Origin: Rhea pennata
Taxonomy: Eukaryota; Chordata; Aves; Rheiformes; Rheidae
NCBI RefSeq assembly: GCF_028389875.1
Contig: NC_084663.1
Span: forward strand, 207,111,876-207,175,875
Reading direction: 5' to 3'
Length of the DNA stretch: 64,000 nucleotides
Shown: in pieces, positions 25,001 through 36,115 of the stretch
Layout of the letters: the number at the start of each line of letters is the position of its first letter
Numbering within the stretch: position 1 is the stretch's first letter
Translations under genes and position numbers: made by a program
Notes under the pieces: generated by a model
Seen by the model: only the letters and a program-made list of their open reading frames with translations
Told to the model about the DNA's origin: nothing
Database searches by the model: none

Positions 25001-26685
25001 ATTCACCAAAGATACCCAGATAAGATGTTGTCTTGTCTGGTGAGATACCAAGGGTCAGACCACAGAACTAAAAACAATGGGATCTTAAATCATGGCTAGC
25101 AGCCAGCCTCAACAAGAAAGAGTCAGATAAGGGTTGGAAGACTTCTTCTAGGAAAGGAGAAGATCTCTTCTGCCTTTAACTTTCTGACCGATAATATAAA
25201 GAAGAAGCTTGTGCCTTGCTAGACATACAACATAACTAGCTTAGTTGCATAATTGTACCAGTATGTGTATGTACATAAATATATATGTTGGAGCTTTTCT
25301 CTGGAGTCATGCCAAAGGTTGATCTCAGTCAGCCTAGCTGTGAGCAAATACTTAGCCATTGAACAGGGGAACCAGAGACAGCTGAACACAATGCTGGTCT
25401 CACCACACTGTAATGCATTCATTAGTTACCTAATATGTGGTAATTCAGTGAACCAGTCCTACCTGGAGTGGACCTTGACTAAATTTTCTGTTCAAGTTCT
25501 ATACATAATACTTTATAAAGGTCAAATGACAGATGCAGTTAGTATCCTGTAGGTAGAATAGGGGTTATATGGATTTTATTAGAAAAATTACAGTCTGTAA
25601 ATTTTAAGCTATCTATTGATGATCTTGGTCAGACTTTCAGCAGTATAGAAAAGACATGGAGGTCAAATCTGTGAAGGTGCCTGAAGGCCTTTTCAAATTG
25701 TCGTCAACTGACTTTCAGGTAGACTGTAATATTCAAAACAGGTTGGAAATGAGACTCAGTCTCCTAGTCACCAAATAATATTTAAAAACAGGTAGGTGAA
25801 ACTGTCATAAGAATGAGAGGGATAAGTCAAAGAGATGCAACACAATGATCTTTCCTTTCTTCAGATATTTGATATGATCAGAAGATCAAGTTGGGACTCC
25901 AAACAGCTCTGCATTGCAGCTCCAGCTGCAATATGAAGGATACAGCCATGTGCTGTTGAAGTACCTACCTAGAGACAGTTGCAATGCCTAAGACCATACA
26001 GTCAGTATAAGAGCTGCAGCCTTCATGATACCCTTCATCACCTACCTGTCACTGATGACACTGAAACCATTATATATTCCCAGTACAGCACCATACCTTA
26101 CCAGAAGAGATGAGAGAAGCTGCCTCATTGTACTGGAAATCTGCGAGATGTCAGTGCTAAGGCTGCCTCTGGACAGGAAGCAAAGAAGTGGATAGATATT
26201 AATTTGTTCCACTTTCTCACTGCGGGACAGATACATATCAGGTTTCCTCTGTTCCTTGGAGTCCCTTGGAAAGCATTACGGGAAACGAGGAAGAATAGAT
26301 TTTTGTACTCCGTTGTTCATCTTAGCTCTGTCTGATGCTCAAGAAGTGGAGCCTCCTGGGCAGGATTAGCCAAACTGTTTGTCTTCCTGTTTATGACCAG
26401 CCAAGTTGTCATTGTTTCTAATGTAGCACTTTGCCCTCTAATGCCACATGTGAAGGGCAGTCAGTTTAGCCATCTACACTTGTCTAATTTAAAAATAACC
26501 TGTCTAATCTTGGAGTCTACTAAGAGATTTTATGTAACTGATAATTTTTCTTAGCACCTGGGCATTAGTTTCTCACCACAGTCTTGATCCACATAAAGCT
26601 TCCCTGGAAAAAAGTTTTCATATTCTCATCCCCAAAGTAATAAAAACTTGAAACAATTTCTTATAAGGGCTCTCTCTAAAGGTCG

Positions 26686-26699
26686 TCTTCTTCTTCTTC
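26686..26699 (+). repeat. (CTT)4 microsatellite in a splice acceptor tract
   Basis: Four TCT/CTT units directly before 'ctacag' at the second NOX4 exon in the window. It acts as the polypyrimidine tract, like the CTT repeat before the exon at 723. Confidence 0.85.
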
Positions 26700-26705
26700 C
26701 TACAG

Positions 26706-26825
26706 ATTGTATGTGGATGGACCTTTTGGAAGTCCCTTTGAGGAATCCCTGAACTACGAGATCAGCCTCTGCGTGGCTGGAGGTATTGGAGTTACACCAT
26801 TCGCATCAGTACTAAACACACTGCT
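26706..26825 (+). CDS. NOX4: NOX4 coding exon with NADPH pyrophosphate-binding motif
   Basis: This 120-base exon lies between 'tcctacag' and 'gtaagt'. After one base completing K it reads LYVDGPFGSPFEESLNYEIS and then LCVAGGIGVTPFASVLNTL. The glycine-rich GGIGVTPF is the NADPH pyrophosphate-binding loop of the ferredoxin-reductase fold, and DGPFGSP is the upstream conserved strand-loop of the NOX dehydrogenase domain. It corresponds to about residues 407-445 of human NOX4 and differs from it (as remembered) at only a few places, for example YEI for YEV and SVL for SIL. The last two bases CT begin a Leu completed by the next exon (phase 2 intron). Confidence 0.97.
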
Positions 26826-29800
26826 GTAAGTAAGCTTAAGCCATTTAGAGCCATTTCTTCCCTAAACTGTCCTCATAGTGCAGTCAAATACTTTCAGAGG
26901 TGTTTAATACTTCTATTAGTGTAGCATAAATGAATGCTTCCTTGAAGTGAGGTAGACAAATGAGAGAGCCTAAGACATCTCATATAGGTTATTTATCCCC
27001 AAAGTTCTGGCAGAGTTGTGCCAGTAAGGCACATCAGCTGGGACAGAGGCATCCGTCACATCACTAGCTTTAATGTGGTGCTACCAGCCTAGTCTATTGG
27101 AAATGTTTGTTTATGGTCACAGACCCTCTGGCTACATTTGTTCCCCTAGTCTCTGTTTAGACAAGGCTATGGACCATGATAGCAGGGAATTTTTAGAGTC
27201 AGGAAGCTGTGACAATCTTTCTGCTGGAAATGCAGGCCAGCTCTGCTGTTCCATTTGACTTTTGTAAATGTGTACACTTAGGATTTTAAAGGAAGAGGCT
27301 TGGATTTGGGTTTTAAAGGGTTTGGCTTGGATTCAGGTTTGGATGTTTAACTCCATTGGAAAAATTTAAATTTTAGGTGTGTCCTTTTCTTTTCTTTTCT
27401 TTTCTTTTCTTTTCTTTTCTTTTCTTTTCTTTTTCTCTCTTTTTGTTTTAATTTAGTCTTTGAAATTCCATTCAGATCAAAAATTTGATTTCTCATTTCT
27501 TTGTCACTCAGGCAACGTGATTCTCACTACATCCTACATCTTATGAAGTAGGATTGCTTTTATGATTGCTGTTGATTTTTTCTGTTGAAGTACTGGCTAA
27601 AAGCTGCAGTCACAGGTTAAGCACCCTAGTTTTATAGCCACTGTATAAACAGCCAAACAAAACAGTGAGCCTTAAGTATTTAAGGGCTGGCTGACTTTGG
27701 GAGGGTTTTACAATGTGCAGCTGAAGCATTTATTCTGAGATGAACATGCCAAAGGCCAGCTGTAACTCCAAAGTGATATTAAAGCCTCATTTTTAGGTGC
27801 TATGCATGTCCTTCATCTAGGCTAGACCAGGCAGTGCTGAGCATTTCTGAAAATCATCCTTCTTTGCGTCAGCCCCACCTGTGTCATGGTGCAACCCACA
27901 AAGACCATCCTGGACTACTTTTTCCTTTTTCTGAAAGCATATTTGATCATCCTCTTAAAGAGAGAATGTGAAACATAAGTATATTTTTGCTGAAAGCCTG
28001 GAATCTGGAAGGATAAGCTGATCATTTTCCTCATGATGGATTATCTTTGATAGTGTTTAGCAAAGATGTCACATATCAGAACGATGGACCAACAACGCAT
28101 AATGAGATTGCTGCCTCTATCAGTGTGTTATTAGAGGCAGTAAGAACTTGCACAGACATGCCTAGAAGCTTAATGTCCAGAAACTTTTTCAACATGAGAT
28201 AAATGGGATCCATTTATCTGAATAAAGCTATAAATTGCCTTCCAGTCAATCCTGTAACCTGGTTTTGTTGCAAATCTTGCTTTCTGTGCTATCATATTAT
28301 ACATGGGGAAAAGTAATGGTCTTAGCCCGCTTTGCTTCTCAATGTTTAGAAACATCTACAACAAAGCACTGGTTTACTGGATGATCTGCTTGTTGTTTTT
28401 GCCCTGGTTTAGAAATTGAAATTGGCAGGTGTGAAAATGCAAACTGTCTTATGATGCCAGTGTCATAGAACAGCGGGAAAATCCTGTTTTTTTCATGGAC
28501 ATACAGTTCTGAAGGAGATCAGAACACAGTTTAAACTGAAAGTCATTTGTTTCTTGCTCAGCTGTATTCCTGTTATATGAACACAATTTAGTTCCAATTC
28601 CTCTCCTCCCCCCTACTTAACCTGTTGAACAAATCTGCCCTACTTTTAACAAATCAAGACATATATTAGAGAAAGCTAGTGGCTTCCATGCAGAGGTGGT
28701 AAATAATGGCTGTTACAGACAGTGGTGACATTTAAAAACATGCAAGAAGTGTTGTATACATGTGGACTTGGTTGTACTGGGAGACTGCACGTTTATTGCA
28801 TAACATGCCCTCCTGGAGGTAGACCCAAGCGTGTATATCTGATTTGCTGTTTTAAATGTATGCTTGACTTGTTTAATGAAGTTTTTCATTCCAGCCTCCT
28901 TGTTCAGCTGATTTCTAGCAATGTTTCATTACTGAAAGTGGTGTTTTGTTACTGAGCTACAGCATTTCCATACAAAATGCATTGCATGTCTCTCTTCTTC
29001 TGTCTTCTTTATGAATGAAGACACTTATTTTTCTTGATACTCTTTATAGTTATCTCATCCCATCTAATCAGATCCTTCCTAAGGGCTTCTGTTAGTATAA
29101 GCAATCAGAAAAATGTGCAGGAAATCCTACTGTGCAGGTCAACAATATGCAAACACAGAAGCTGCAATCAGGACCTGAAAGGCACAGTACTTCACAGTCT
29201 TAAAGGCCTTTCTTCTGCCCATGGGGATTTCATGCCAAAAGTGAGGAATTCTCAGCTCCTTCATGCTGATGAGAGTGTCTCCACACTGGCTCTTTAGGCT
29301 TACAGTGGAGGTTATGGGGATAAGGCAGCCATTGGAGCCGTCTGTTACATAGATCCATTCGCACAGTATAAATGTTGGATATGGCAGGGACGGTAGAGTT
29401 TGAAATGATGCACAATGGATGTAGTGAGATGTATCATAAAGCTTTGCAGCTGGGTTTGGTTCTTGAGACAGCAATGTGAAGTGGTATTTTCTAGTTGAAA
29501 ATTATTTTAGGAGGAAGAAGGGGGAACTTTTTTGGGGGGGGAACAATTGTTTAATTGTTCATTGGCCACCTCAGTGACCAGAACAACAACAAAAAACATC
29601 ACTGGCACCTAAGAAAAGACTTGCTGGATATTCTTGCTTTGTTGAACTCATAAATCAGCAGGACTTTTTCATTTTTATTTTCTAACTCAGCTTGTTCTTG
29701 TCCTTCCTATTATATTTGTGTTTTGTTTGCATTAGAAAGCTGACATGGGAGTCATGTTTTCCTAAATGAAATGCCAGATTTTCCCCATGACAGCATTTCA

Positions 29801-30347
29801 CTCCCCAGCATTTTCTGAGGACTGTAATATATCACGCAACTGCCTAAAACAGCGGAGCCCTTATTTGATTTAATCTGTGTGATTCTGCAACAGTATTAAT
29901 TATAATAAACCAGAGCTTATCACATATAATGGCAGAATTTAGTCCTAACATTATTGCATTTGTCAATATTTTCCTCTTATGGGCCATTTTGTAAACCTAA
30001 TACAGAATTGACATAATACACTTGAACTTTGTTTTGAAATAGAAGTTTGATAATGATGCACAAATCTATAGTTTCAGCCCAAATCATCTATATAGTTGAA
30101 AACTTCCTAATGCAGAAACAGTATCTGTAAAGGGTATTGGTTTTGTGCTGGAGATTTAGTATTCTCATGATCATCCTAATAGAGTACTGTAGTCATTTCA
30201 GTGTGCTGATGTGTTGTAGGATGAAAAACCAACTTATCTGTTGCCTTCTAATGGAAATTCATATTCCCACTAATGAATATAAAGCATCTTAGTTAATGTT
30301 TCTTTTTAAGTGGTAATTTTTAATTCCCCAAACATTTCATTTTCAAG
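26826..30347 (+). other. NOX4: NOX4 intron of 3.5 kb
   Basis: From gtaagtaagc to ttttcaag. Contains a CTTTT pentanucleotide repeat at 27384-27434. Otherwise I see no gene, RNA or recognisable transposon; open frames of 60-111 codons around 29139-29474 look like chance. Confidence 0.85.
27384..27434 (+). repeat. (CTTTT)n pentanucleotide microsatellite, about 10 units
   Basis: Ten near-perfect CTTTT units. Long and regular enough to be length-polymorphic. On the opposite strand it reads (AAAAG)n. Confidence 0.95.
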
Positions 30348-30456
30348 TGACGGCTGGAAATGCTACAAACTCAGAAGACTCTACTTCATTTGGGTGTGCA
30401 GGGACATTGAATCTTTCCGCTGGTTTGCAGATTTGCTCTGTATGTTGCATGACAAG
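30348..30456 (+). CDS. NOX4: NOX4 coding exon, NADPH-binding lobe
   Basis: This 109-base exon runs from the acceptor 'ttttcaag' to the donor 'gtaatg'. One base completes Leu, then it reads DGWKCYKLRRLYFIWVCRDI and ESFRWFADLLCMLHDK. LYFIWVCRD is a core beta strand of the NADPH lobe, conserved across NOX enzymes. It corresponds to about human residues 447-482. The Cys in GWKCYK is notable: human has Pro there (DDWKPYK). The exon ends in phase 0, after the codon for K. A longer open frame continuing past 30456 to 30567 is intron read-through. Confidence 0.97.
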
Positions 30457-31042
30457 GTAATGGATGTTGCTTGGAGGGATACTAACAACTTAATGAATGC
30501 GGGGTATGTTCACACCACATACAACTGGCATGCAATAGAAAAGGCAGTCTTGTTCAAAACAGGTTAGCTCCAGCAGTACCTCTGCCTGGGCCAACTGACC
30601 CAGACTCTGCTTGTGCCTGGAGCTGCAGAAGACAGCTTGGGTATCTCTCACCAGCACTTCATTGCATAGTGTTGCTGTGTACCAGTGGTCTTGACACATA
30701 CTGATTAAATTTTTCAGATAGAAGAAAAATGTGCAGGTTGAGGAGTCTGAGGAGTCTTTAGTCATTTGGCTAATAGACAGTCTGATAAGGGAGGGGGATT
30801 TACAATTTCAGGTGGATTCTAAGAGCAGCATTTCTTTGTAAAATAATGTTTTGTACAGAGCAGGATGTGAAAAAGATTCTGGAGTGCACAAAGGGGTGCT
30901 ATGTAGGTATATCTCTTTCGTTAAAAAGCTTATTTCACTGATACTGAGAAGCAAGTGTATCAGGGTACTAGGCACAAATGATTTTACACTTACATTAAGA
31001 GAAGGGATATTATTTCACTAGCTGTTTTTATCATTCTCCCAG
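30457..31042 (+). other. NOX4: NOX4 intron of 586 bases
   Basis: gtaatg to ctcccag. The shortest intron in the window; no repeat or RNA gene is seen. Open frames crossing it on both strands (for example minus 30490-30765) have no supporting features. Confidence 0.9.
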
Positions 31043-31111
31043 CTTTGGCAGGAGAATCGACCAGACTATATAAACATCCAGCTGTACCTCAGTCAAACAG
31101 ATGGAATACAG
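31043..31111 (+). CDS. NOX4: NOX4 coding exon (23 codons)
   Basis: A 69-base exon in phase 0 at both ends: acceptor 'ctcccag', donor 'gtatgt'. It encodes LWQENRPDYINIQLYLSQTD and GIQ. Human NOX4 has FWQENRPDYVNIQLYLSQTDGIQ (about residues 483-505), so two conservative changes. It forms a strand and loop of the NADPH-binding lobe. Being 23 whole codons, it could in principle be skipped without a frameshift. Confidence 0.97.
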
Positions 31112-31531
31112 GTATGTGGCTAAATGCTGTTTGTAAACCCAACTAGACCTCAGGGTAGCAGACAATGCAAATTGTCAGTCAACTGCAAAAGGGAATTACT
31201 GCAGATGGTAAAAACAGGAAATGAGGCCATAAACTCAAGTAGCTTCTTCACTAATAGGGTAGGAGAACAAGTCCATCCCCACAGTGCTAAGAAAAATCTA
31301 GTCTAGTAGGCCTAGCTTGATTATATGTGGGCAGAAATCTGTATCTTCCTTTTCTAGGAAAGAGGTCCTTCCAGGCCAGGTCACAGACCAGACAGCTGGC
31401 AGGATTTTGGGGGAAATATCTGCATCCTTTCTGGGCTAAGAATCAAAATAGAATAGTTCTAGGAGCTTGCAAGCTCAAAACTTCTCTTCAAATAGATATT
31501 TCAAGAGAAACTGACTGATTTTGAAAACATT

Positions 31532-31534
<3 letters not shown>

Positions 31535-31565
<31 letters not shown>
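31535..31565 (+). repeat. poly(T) tract, 31 bases
   Basis: Uninterrupted T-run in the 2.1-kb NOX4 intron. No associated retroposed gene was recognised. Confidence 0.9.
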
Positions 31566-31568
<3 letters not shown>

Positions 31569-31734
31569 TTAAATGTCAACAAAAGTTGAACATTTCTTGA
31601 AGTGTAGGACCAGAAATTGTACTGAATTGTTTCTTGTCATATACAGTCGGCCCCAAGACTAGGCTCATTCTGCAGCTCCTGGAGTCTCCTATAGGGCATT
31701 TATACTTATGATCTCTATTTTATATTATTTAGCA

Positions 31735-31815
31735 CAAGTGCCTGGGTCTGATTCCTTACTTGCTGCATCTGGAAACTTTCATTTGACTGCAGTGGGCTCA
31801 GGACCAAGCCTGAAA
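31735..31815. repeat. short ancient amniote repeat with palindromic core
   Basis: 'gcctgggtctgattcc', 'aactttcatttgactgcagt' and 'gggctcaggaccaagcc' resemble the unit 'TTGACTTCAATGGGGCTCAGGACCAGGCCC' seen repeatedly in sauropsid DNA. Class uncertain. Confidence 0.4.
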
Positions 31816-32465
31816 ATTATTACAAAAGGATGAAATTCAGTGGGGAACCTTGCCCAAAGGATTTTCATCTGCCTTGTATCAGGTGGAGACAGCGTAACAT
31901 TCACAGCCCTAGTAGGAACGCTATCCAACACATCTAAATGATGTAATAGCTACTGTGGTTATGAACAGGGCTCCAAATATTTAATACCTGGATGACATCA
32001 GCTGGCCTGGGGCACTTGAAAATCCCTAATTGGTGAACCTAGTATGTAGCTGTTAGGTTAAAATTTAAACACAAAGCAGGACTGTAATGACATAGCAAGG
32101 TTGTAATGATATACAGTTCAAAGCAAGTTTTCTAATATTCTGTATAGAGCAGCTACTGAACTTATTAAAGTCTTTTTTTTTTTTCAATCTTTCTTTAAAT
32201 TCACTTTCCTTTTGTGACTGTTGAGAAAAACTGACATCAAGTGTAGTACTACTGTTGATAGATCACGGTGGAGTTAAACACAACTCTCCATTGACATACA
32301 GCTTATTTGTTCACCGATGATAGTCCGCAGCGCTGGCCGCTACCAACATTAGAGCAGTGTTACTTTCCATGCTCCCTTTGCACAGAAGCAGTGTGAGTGT
32401 GTGACAACAGAGTCAAGCCCATTTTTCAGCACATACCTCTTGAAAATAAAAGGCCAGCGGAGTAC

Positions 32466-32485
32466 AAGTTAGCCGAGGCTAACTT
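32466..32485. repeat. perfect 9-base inverted repeat, 2-base spacer
   Basis: AAGTTAGCC-GA-GGCTAACTT. It sits in a CpG-denser stretch of intron (eleven CpG between 32281 and 32640). It could be a dimeric factor-binding site or chance; no known motif is assigned. Confidence 0.8.
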
Positions 32486-33226
32486 CTGCCGAGCTTTTTA
32501 TTGGTATGAACAATGTTTTAGAGCACTCAGCGGTAGAGTGAACGTGAAAGCCTAGATAAAATGTAATTCCTTTGTCTTCCTATTGCATTAGAGCACAAAA
32601 ACAAGGAAAGGTAAGGCCGTGCGATGGAAAGACATTTGACTTTATAAAAAAGATATAAGCAAGCACACTAGTGAGTTAATGTTGCTGGAAATGGGTTGGA
32701 TTCCATCCGGGGACCAGTTTTGGCTGCTTTGTGCTGCTAAGGCAGCTCAAAACAGCTGGCAAACTATTCTCTGGGAGAAATAAAAGATTTCCCTTGTCAC
32801 TTTTTCAGACCTAGTCATCTTAATAGTTACTTGTACAAAGTTAAAAGAAATTCTTCAGACAGAAATACGATTTTTACATCAGAGATATCTCTTCCAGCTT
32901 AACAGTAAATACCAATGAGGGAATGATTAATGGGAATGTGATTGTTGTTTTATGGCTTAAATAAATTGGTTTAAATGTAATGAGGAGATTAATGAGCAGC
33001 TACATGAGGAAAAATGTACAATGAACACCAGAGAGAGCCATTGAAAAAGCAGAGAGCAGAGGTATTGATTCATGAAACGGCTACAGTTTTAGCCACAACT
33101 GACTAATACTGTGCTGAGGTTTTACACCTCAACGGTATGGTAATTCAGCAAGTATCAGGAATGGGAGCCCTGGGTTTATCAGGCAATCTGCAAATCAGGC
33201 AGCATGGAATGCTTTGTTTCTTGCAG

Positions 33227-33327
33227 AAAATAATCGGCGAAAAATATCAAGCCCTGAATTCAAGGCTTCTGATTGGACGACCACGATGGAAACTCCTTTT
33301 TGATGAAATTGCAAAGTGTAATAGGCG
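33227..33327 (+). CDS. NOX4: NOX4 coding exon (GRPRWKLLFDEI)
   Basis: This 101-base exon follows acceptor 'tttcttgcag' and precedes donor 'gtaagt'. It reads KIIGEKYQALNSRLLIGRPR and WKLLFDEIAKCNR, then two bases CG of a split Arg (phase 2). IGRPRWKLLFDEI is the signature helix-loop of NOX dehydrogenase domains ahead of the final CGP strand. It equals about human residues 506-538. Human has KYNRGK where this bird has KCNRRK, so a second extra Cys appears in this lobe. An open frame running upstream to 33137 is intronic. Confidence 0.97.
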
Positions 33328-34143
33328 GTAAGTACGGATCTTGATGGATTTTGCCAGCTTGAAGGACGGGGATTTTATGTGTTTGCAGCTATGTTTGTAT
33401 GGAAATGACTTTGGAGTTTTATCTTAGAGTATAATGTTCAAGCTACTGATGTTGAAATTAGCTAATATTTTGCTGTGAGGGATTGGTTGTATAAACTGAA
33501 ACATTTCTTTTAACACCAGAACAGTTCATCTTTTCATGCAGCTAGGATATTCAGTGGCCCAGAAAATAAAAATAATATATTTCCTCTCACTGCACAGAGA
33601 CTGCATATATTTGCATCCATTGCTGCAAATAATATCTTGCTTGCAATACATGCCATTTTTATATATAAAGTTTTTTTTTTAATCGTTGATGTCTTTTATA
33701 AGTTTTGTGATTTATATTACTGGATTATAAAGGCACAAGGAAGAATCTGACTGTCTTGTATTGTTTTTATTATACATATTCTTTGAGATTCCTGGCACTT
33801 TTTTTTATTCTTTGTTAAGACCTGGCAATGCCTTCTTACTGTGCTAGGCAAATGTATTGTAGTCTAAAACAGAACAGTTGTAAACCAGAGAAGATATGCA
33901 ATTAAACTGTGGAATGTCCTTTTCTAGGTCCAGCTTTGTCAATTAAGTATGTTACAGCATACTGGCAGTTTTCTGCATCAAAAGTACATGCAGTAGAAAG
34001 GAGTGTGTGAGTCTTCTCTGATCTACTTCTGGCAAAGTCAAACAAACCACCTTTATTGGCTATTTATGGTAAACTGGGTGCTTCAGGTTGAGAATTGCTC
34101 TCACAATCCCTTTCAGCTGCCGAACTTTCCCTCAGAAAGTTAC

Positions 34144-34202
34144 TATCATAGAATCATAGAATGGTAAGGTTGGAAGGGACCTCTGGAGATCATCTAGTCC
34201 AG
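34144..34202 (-). mobile_element. isolated CR1 3' tail, about 59 bases
   Basis: The plus strand reads atcatagaatcatagaatgg then taaggttggaagggacctct and ggagatcatctagtcc: the last part of a CR1 element plus its octamer tail in reverse orientation. It is nearly identical to the tails at 3393 and 54503, but similarity stops at about 34202. It is therefore an extremely 5'-truncated insertion of the same young CR1 group. Confidence 0.9.
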
Positions 34203-35208
34203 CCGTCAGCGTAGCCTGTACAGGGATTGACTCCTCTGTTGCAGTAGCAAAGTGAACGTCTGTCCAGGACTTACTGACATTTCTGATGATGAACATAACC
34301 AGGGGACACTGATGCCTGGATCTTGAGAAATATTGAGGTCCAGCATATATCGCTGATCTCCATGTGAGCTGCTGACAATATGCATCTTGGACTCCAGTCC
34401 CTGAACATGTTCTGGACAGGGTCCTTTGCCCAGGACTCCCCAAAGGCTGCTACAAAAGGGCAGCTCCAGTAGCGTTCTTGTATCATGCAAACCAATATCA
34501 CTTAAAGAAGGGTTTTGTAGTGAAGAACCACAGGCAAGAAAGGGACACAGAGGGGACAGAGAGGCAAGTTAACTCTGACTCAGGCTTGGCTCTTAACCTT
34601 TTGTGCTCCCTTAAAAAAATTTTTTTTGTTTAGTTGTGTAAATCCAATTTTAAAAGATGAAAATGATGAGGTTTTTGCCATTTTCCTTGCAAGGCTGTAA
34701 GTACGTGAAGTATAGATAAAGCTGTTAGTGGTAGTCATATTTTTCTCTTTTGTGCTCTCCATCACATTACTCCTAATTAGACCTTCAAGTACAATTTCCT
34801 CTGCATTTTCCCGTCAGGTCTTTAAATTGTGCCACCATTTCTAAGCAAGATGTCTTTTATTTCCTAAGTTGTGTTCTATCTCTTTGGCTTGTATACTTTT
34901 AGGTTATCCTGCAGATTGTTAAGATGCAGGCTTTCTCATCCTTTGTCACCCTTTTATCAGGGCTTATATATATATGTAGATCTGTATTTGTAGATATGGT
35001 AACATGTAACATGATCTGTAACATAGCTATCCCACAGAAACTTATATGCTGTAGGTAAATATTCTGCTTCTTTCCTTGGAAAAGATAAGAACTTCAATTT
35101 TTCCTGCAGTCCAAGTCTCCCCATTTCCCTATCTCCTACTACCTTTATTTCAATTATTCTTATTTGTCGGTAACTTGCCTCCTAAATGACCCTGCTGAAA
35201 TATGTAGA

Positions 35209-35209
<1 letters not shown>

Positions 35210-35256
<47 letters not shown>

Positions 35257-35282
35257 AGAAAAAGAAAGAAAAAAGGAAAAGC
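35210..35282 (+). repeat. A32 followed by (GAAAA)n
   Basis: 32 A then repeated GAAAA/GAAAAA units ending in ggaaaag. Produces lysine-rich nonsense open frames on both strands, which are discarded. Confidence 0.95.
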
Positions 35283-35939
35283 AGGGCAACCGATTTTTTT
35301 TGCAGTATCTGGTGCCAGTGTTCAGACTTTCACATGCATTTGCCGTCTCCCCATAAAGCTGCACATAAACATTCAACTGGCAAACCTCTTATCGGTTTCA
35401 CCACCTAGTTATTTCATTGTTTGTGAATTGCTGCTGTTGTTGCTGTTTGAGTGCCAAATAGGCAAAGGGCGTTTGTAAGTGCCTGAGCTTTGTCTGAGCT
35501 TCAGAACTTAACATGGGACAATCCAACATCAGGTTCCCTTTCTTTCATCTGAACTCAGAAGAGTAAAAGTATGCCATCTACTGCTGATATTTTATATGAC
35601 ACCCACAGTCCCAAGAAAGTGCATTGGGACAGTTTATATAATAAATGATATGTCTCATTTTTCCTGCTTTCTGTTTGGGGACAGAGCAGCATTCTTGTTT
35701 GTGTTTGGTTGTCTTCCAGATGAAAAACTTACATCATGCTTTTCGCTATCATGCTTGCTGAATTTTGCTTAGTTTAAGTGGACACATGATTTTTTCCAGA
35801 CAGAGACTGACCTAGAAAAAAAATACATTAAGATCTGTAGGAGGGGAAGGCTTGGAACACCACGATACATTTCTTGTGCATTGTAAAGGAGAAATCTCTC
35901 TCTAGGAATAAATGTGGAATTTAAAACAGAACATTTCAA

Positions 35940-36115
35940 GTTCTGACTCTGTCCTTTCTAGATAGCAAAGTATTTCACCTCTCCCTCAGTTCCCACTGTT
36001 TGTAAAATGGATATAAGAATACATTCTGACCTACTAATCCCATAGGAACATTAAGGATTCTGGAGAGGTTGATTATTTGCTTAATGCTTTGAATGAGTAG
36101 GATCCTATATTAATG
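35940..36115 (+). repeat. MIR/L3-type SINE relic
   Basis: In order: 'ttctgactctgtc', 'gtatttcacctctccctcag', 'ttcccactgtttgtaaaatg', 'gatataagaataca', 'ttaaggattctggagagg', 'tgcttaatgctttga'. This follows the MIR-type order (TTAACCTCTCTGTGCCTCAG; TTCCCCATCTGTAAAATGGG; GATAATAATAC; GAGGATTAA; GCTTTGA). The best-preserved SINE relic in the window. Confidence 0.7.

Larger units (their letters stand above)
805..26705 (+). other. NOX4: NOX4 intron of 25.9 kb
   Basis: It starts gtaagt and ends ttcttcctacag. I see no host coding exon in it. It contains: a CR1 copy (3393-4455), ancient CR1-type fragments (6375-6665, 10600-10710), MIR/L3-type relics (7890-8090, 12465-12530), a fossil reverse-transcriptase stretch (15330-15560), a possible tRNA-derived SINE relic (18240-18370), a long old amniote repeat (20890-21340), short palindromic-core relics (8968-9030, 21955-22035) and homopolymers. 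Long stretches between these (for example 805-2590, 4460-6370, 13010-14155, 16490-17950, 22040-26680) hold nothing I can identify. Short open frames here, the longest non-repeat ones being 138 and 124 codons, fit chance. Confidence 0.85.
31112..33226 (+). other. NOX4: NOX4 intron of 2.1 kb
   Basis: gtatgt to tttcttgcag. Contains a 31-base T-run (31535-31565), an old repeat relic (31735-31815), and a CpG-denser block at 32281-32640 with a perfect 9-base inverted repeat. No other gene is seen. Confidence 0.85.

Noticed and set aside
30457..30567. NOX4 exon extended to the stop at 30567
   Set aside because: The donor 'gacaag|gtaatg' at 30456 joins in frame to the conserved LWQENRPDY exon; the extension is intron read-through.
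35164..35478. Lysine-rich open frame
   Set aside because: It is produced by the A32/GAAAA repeat.
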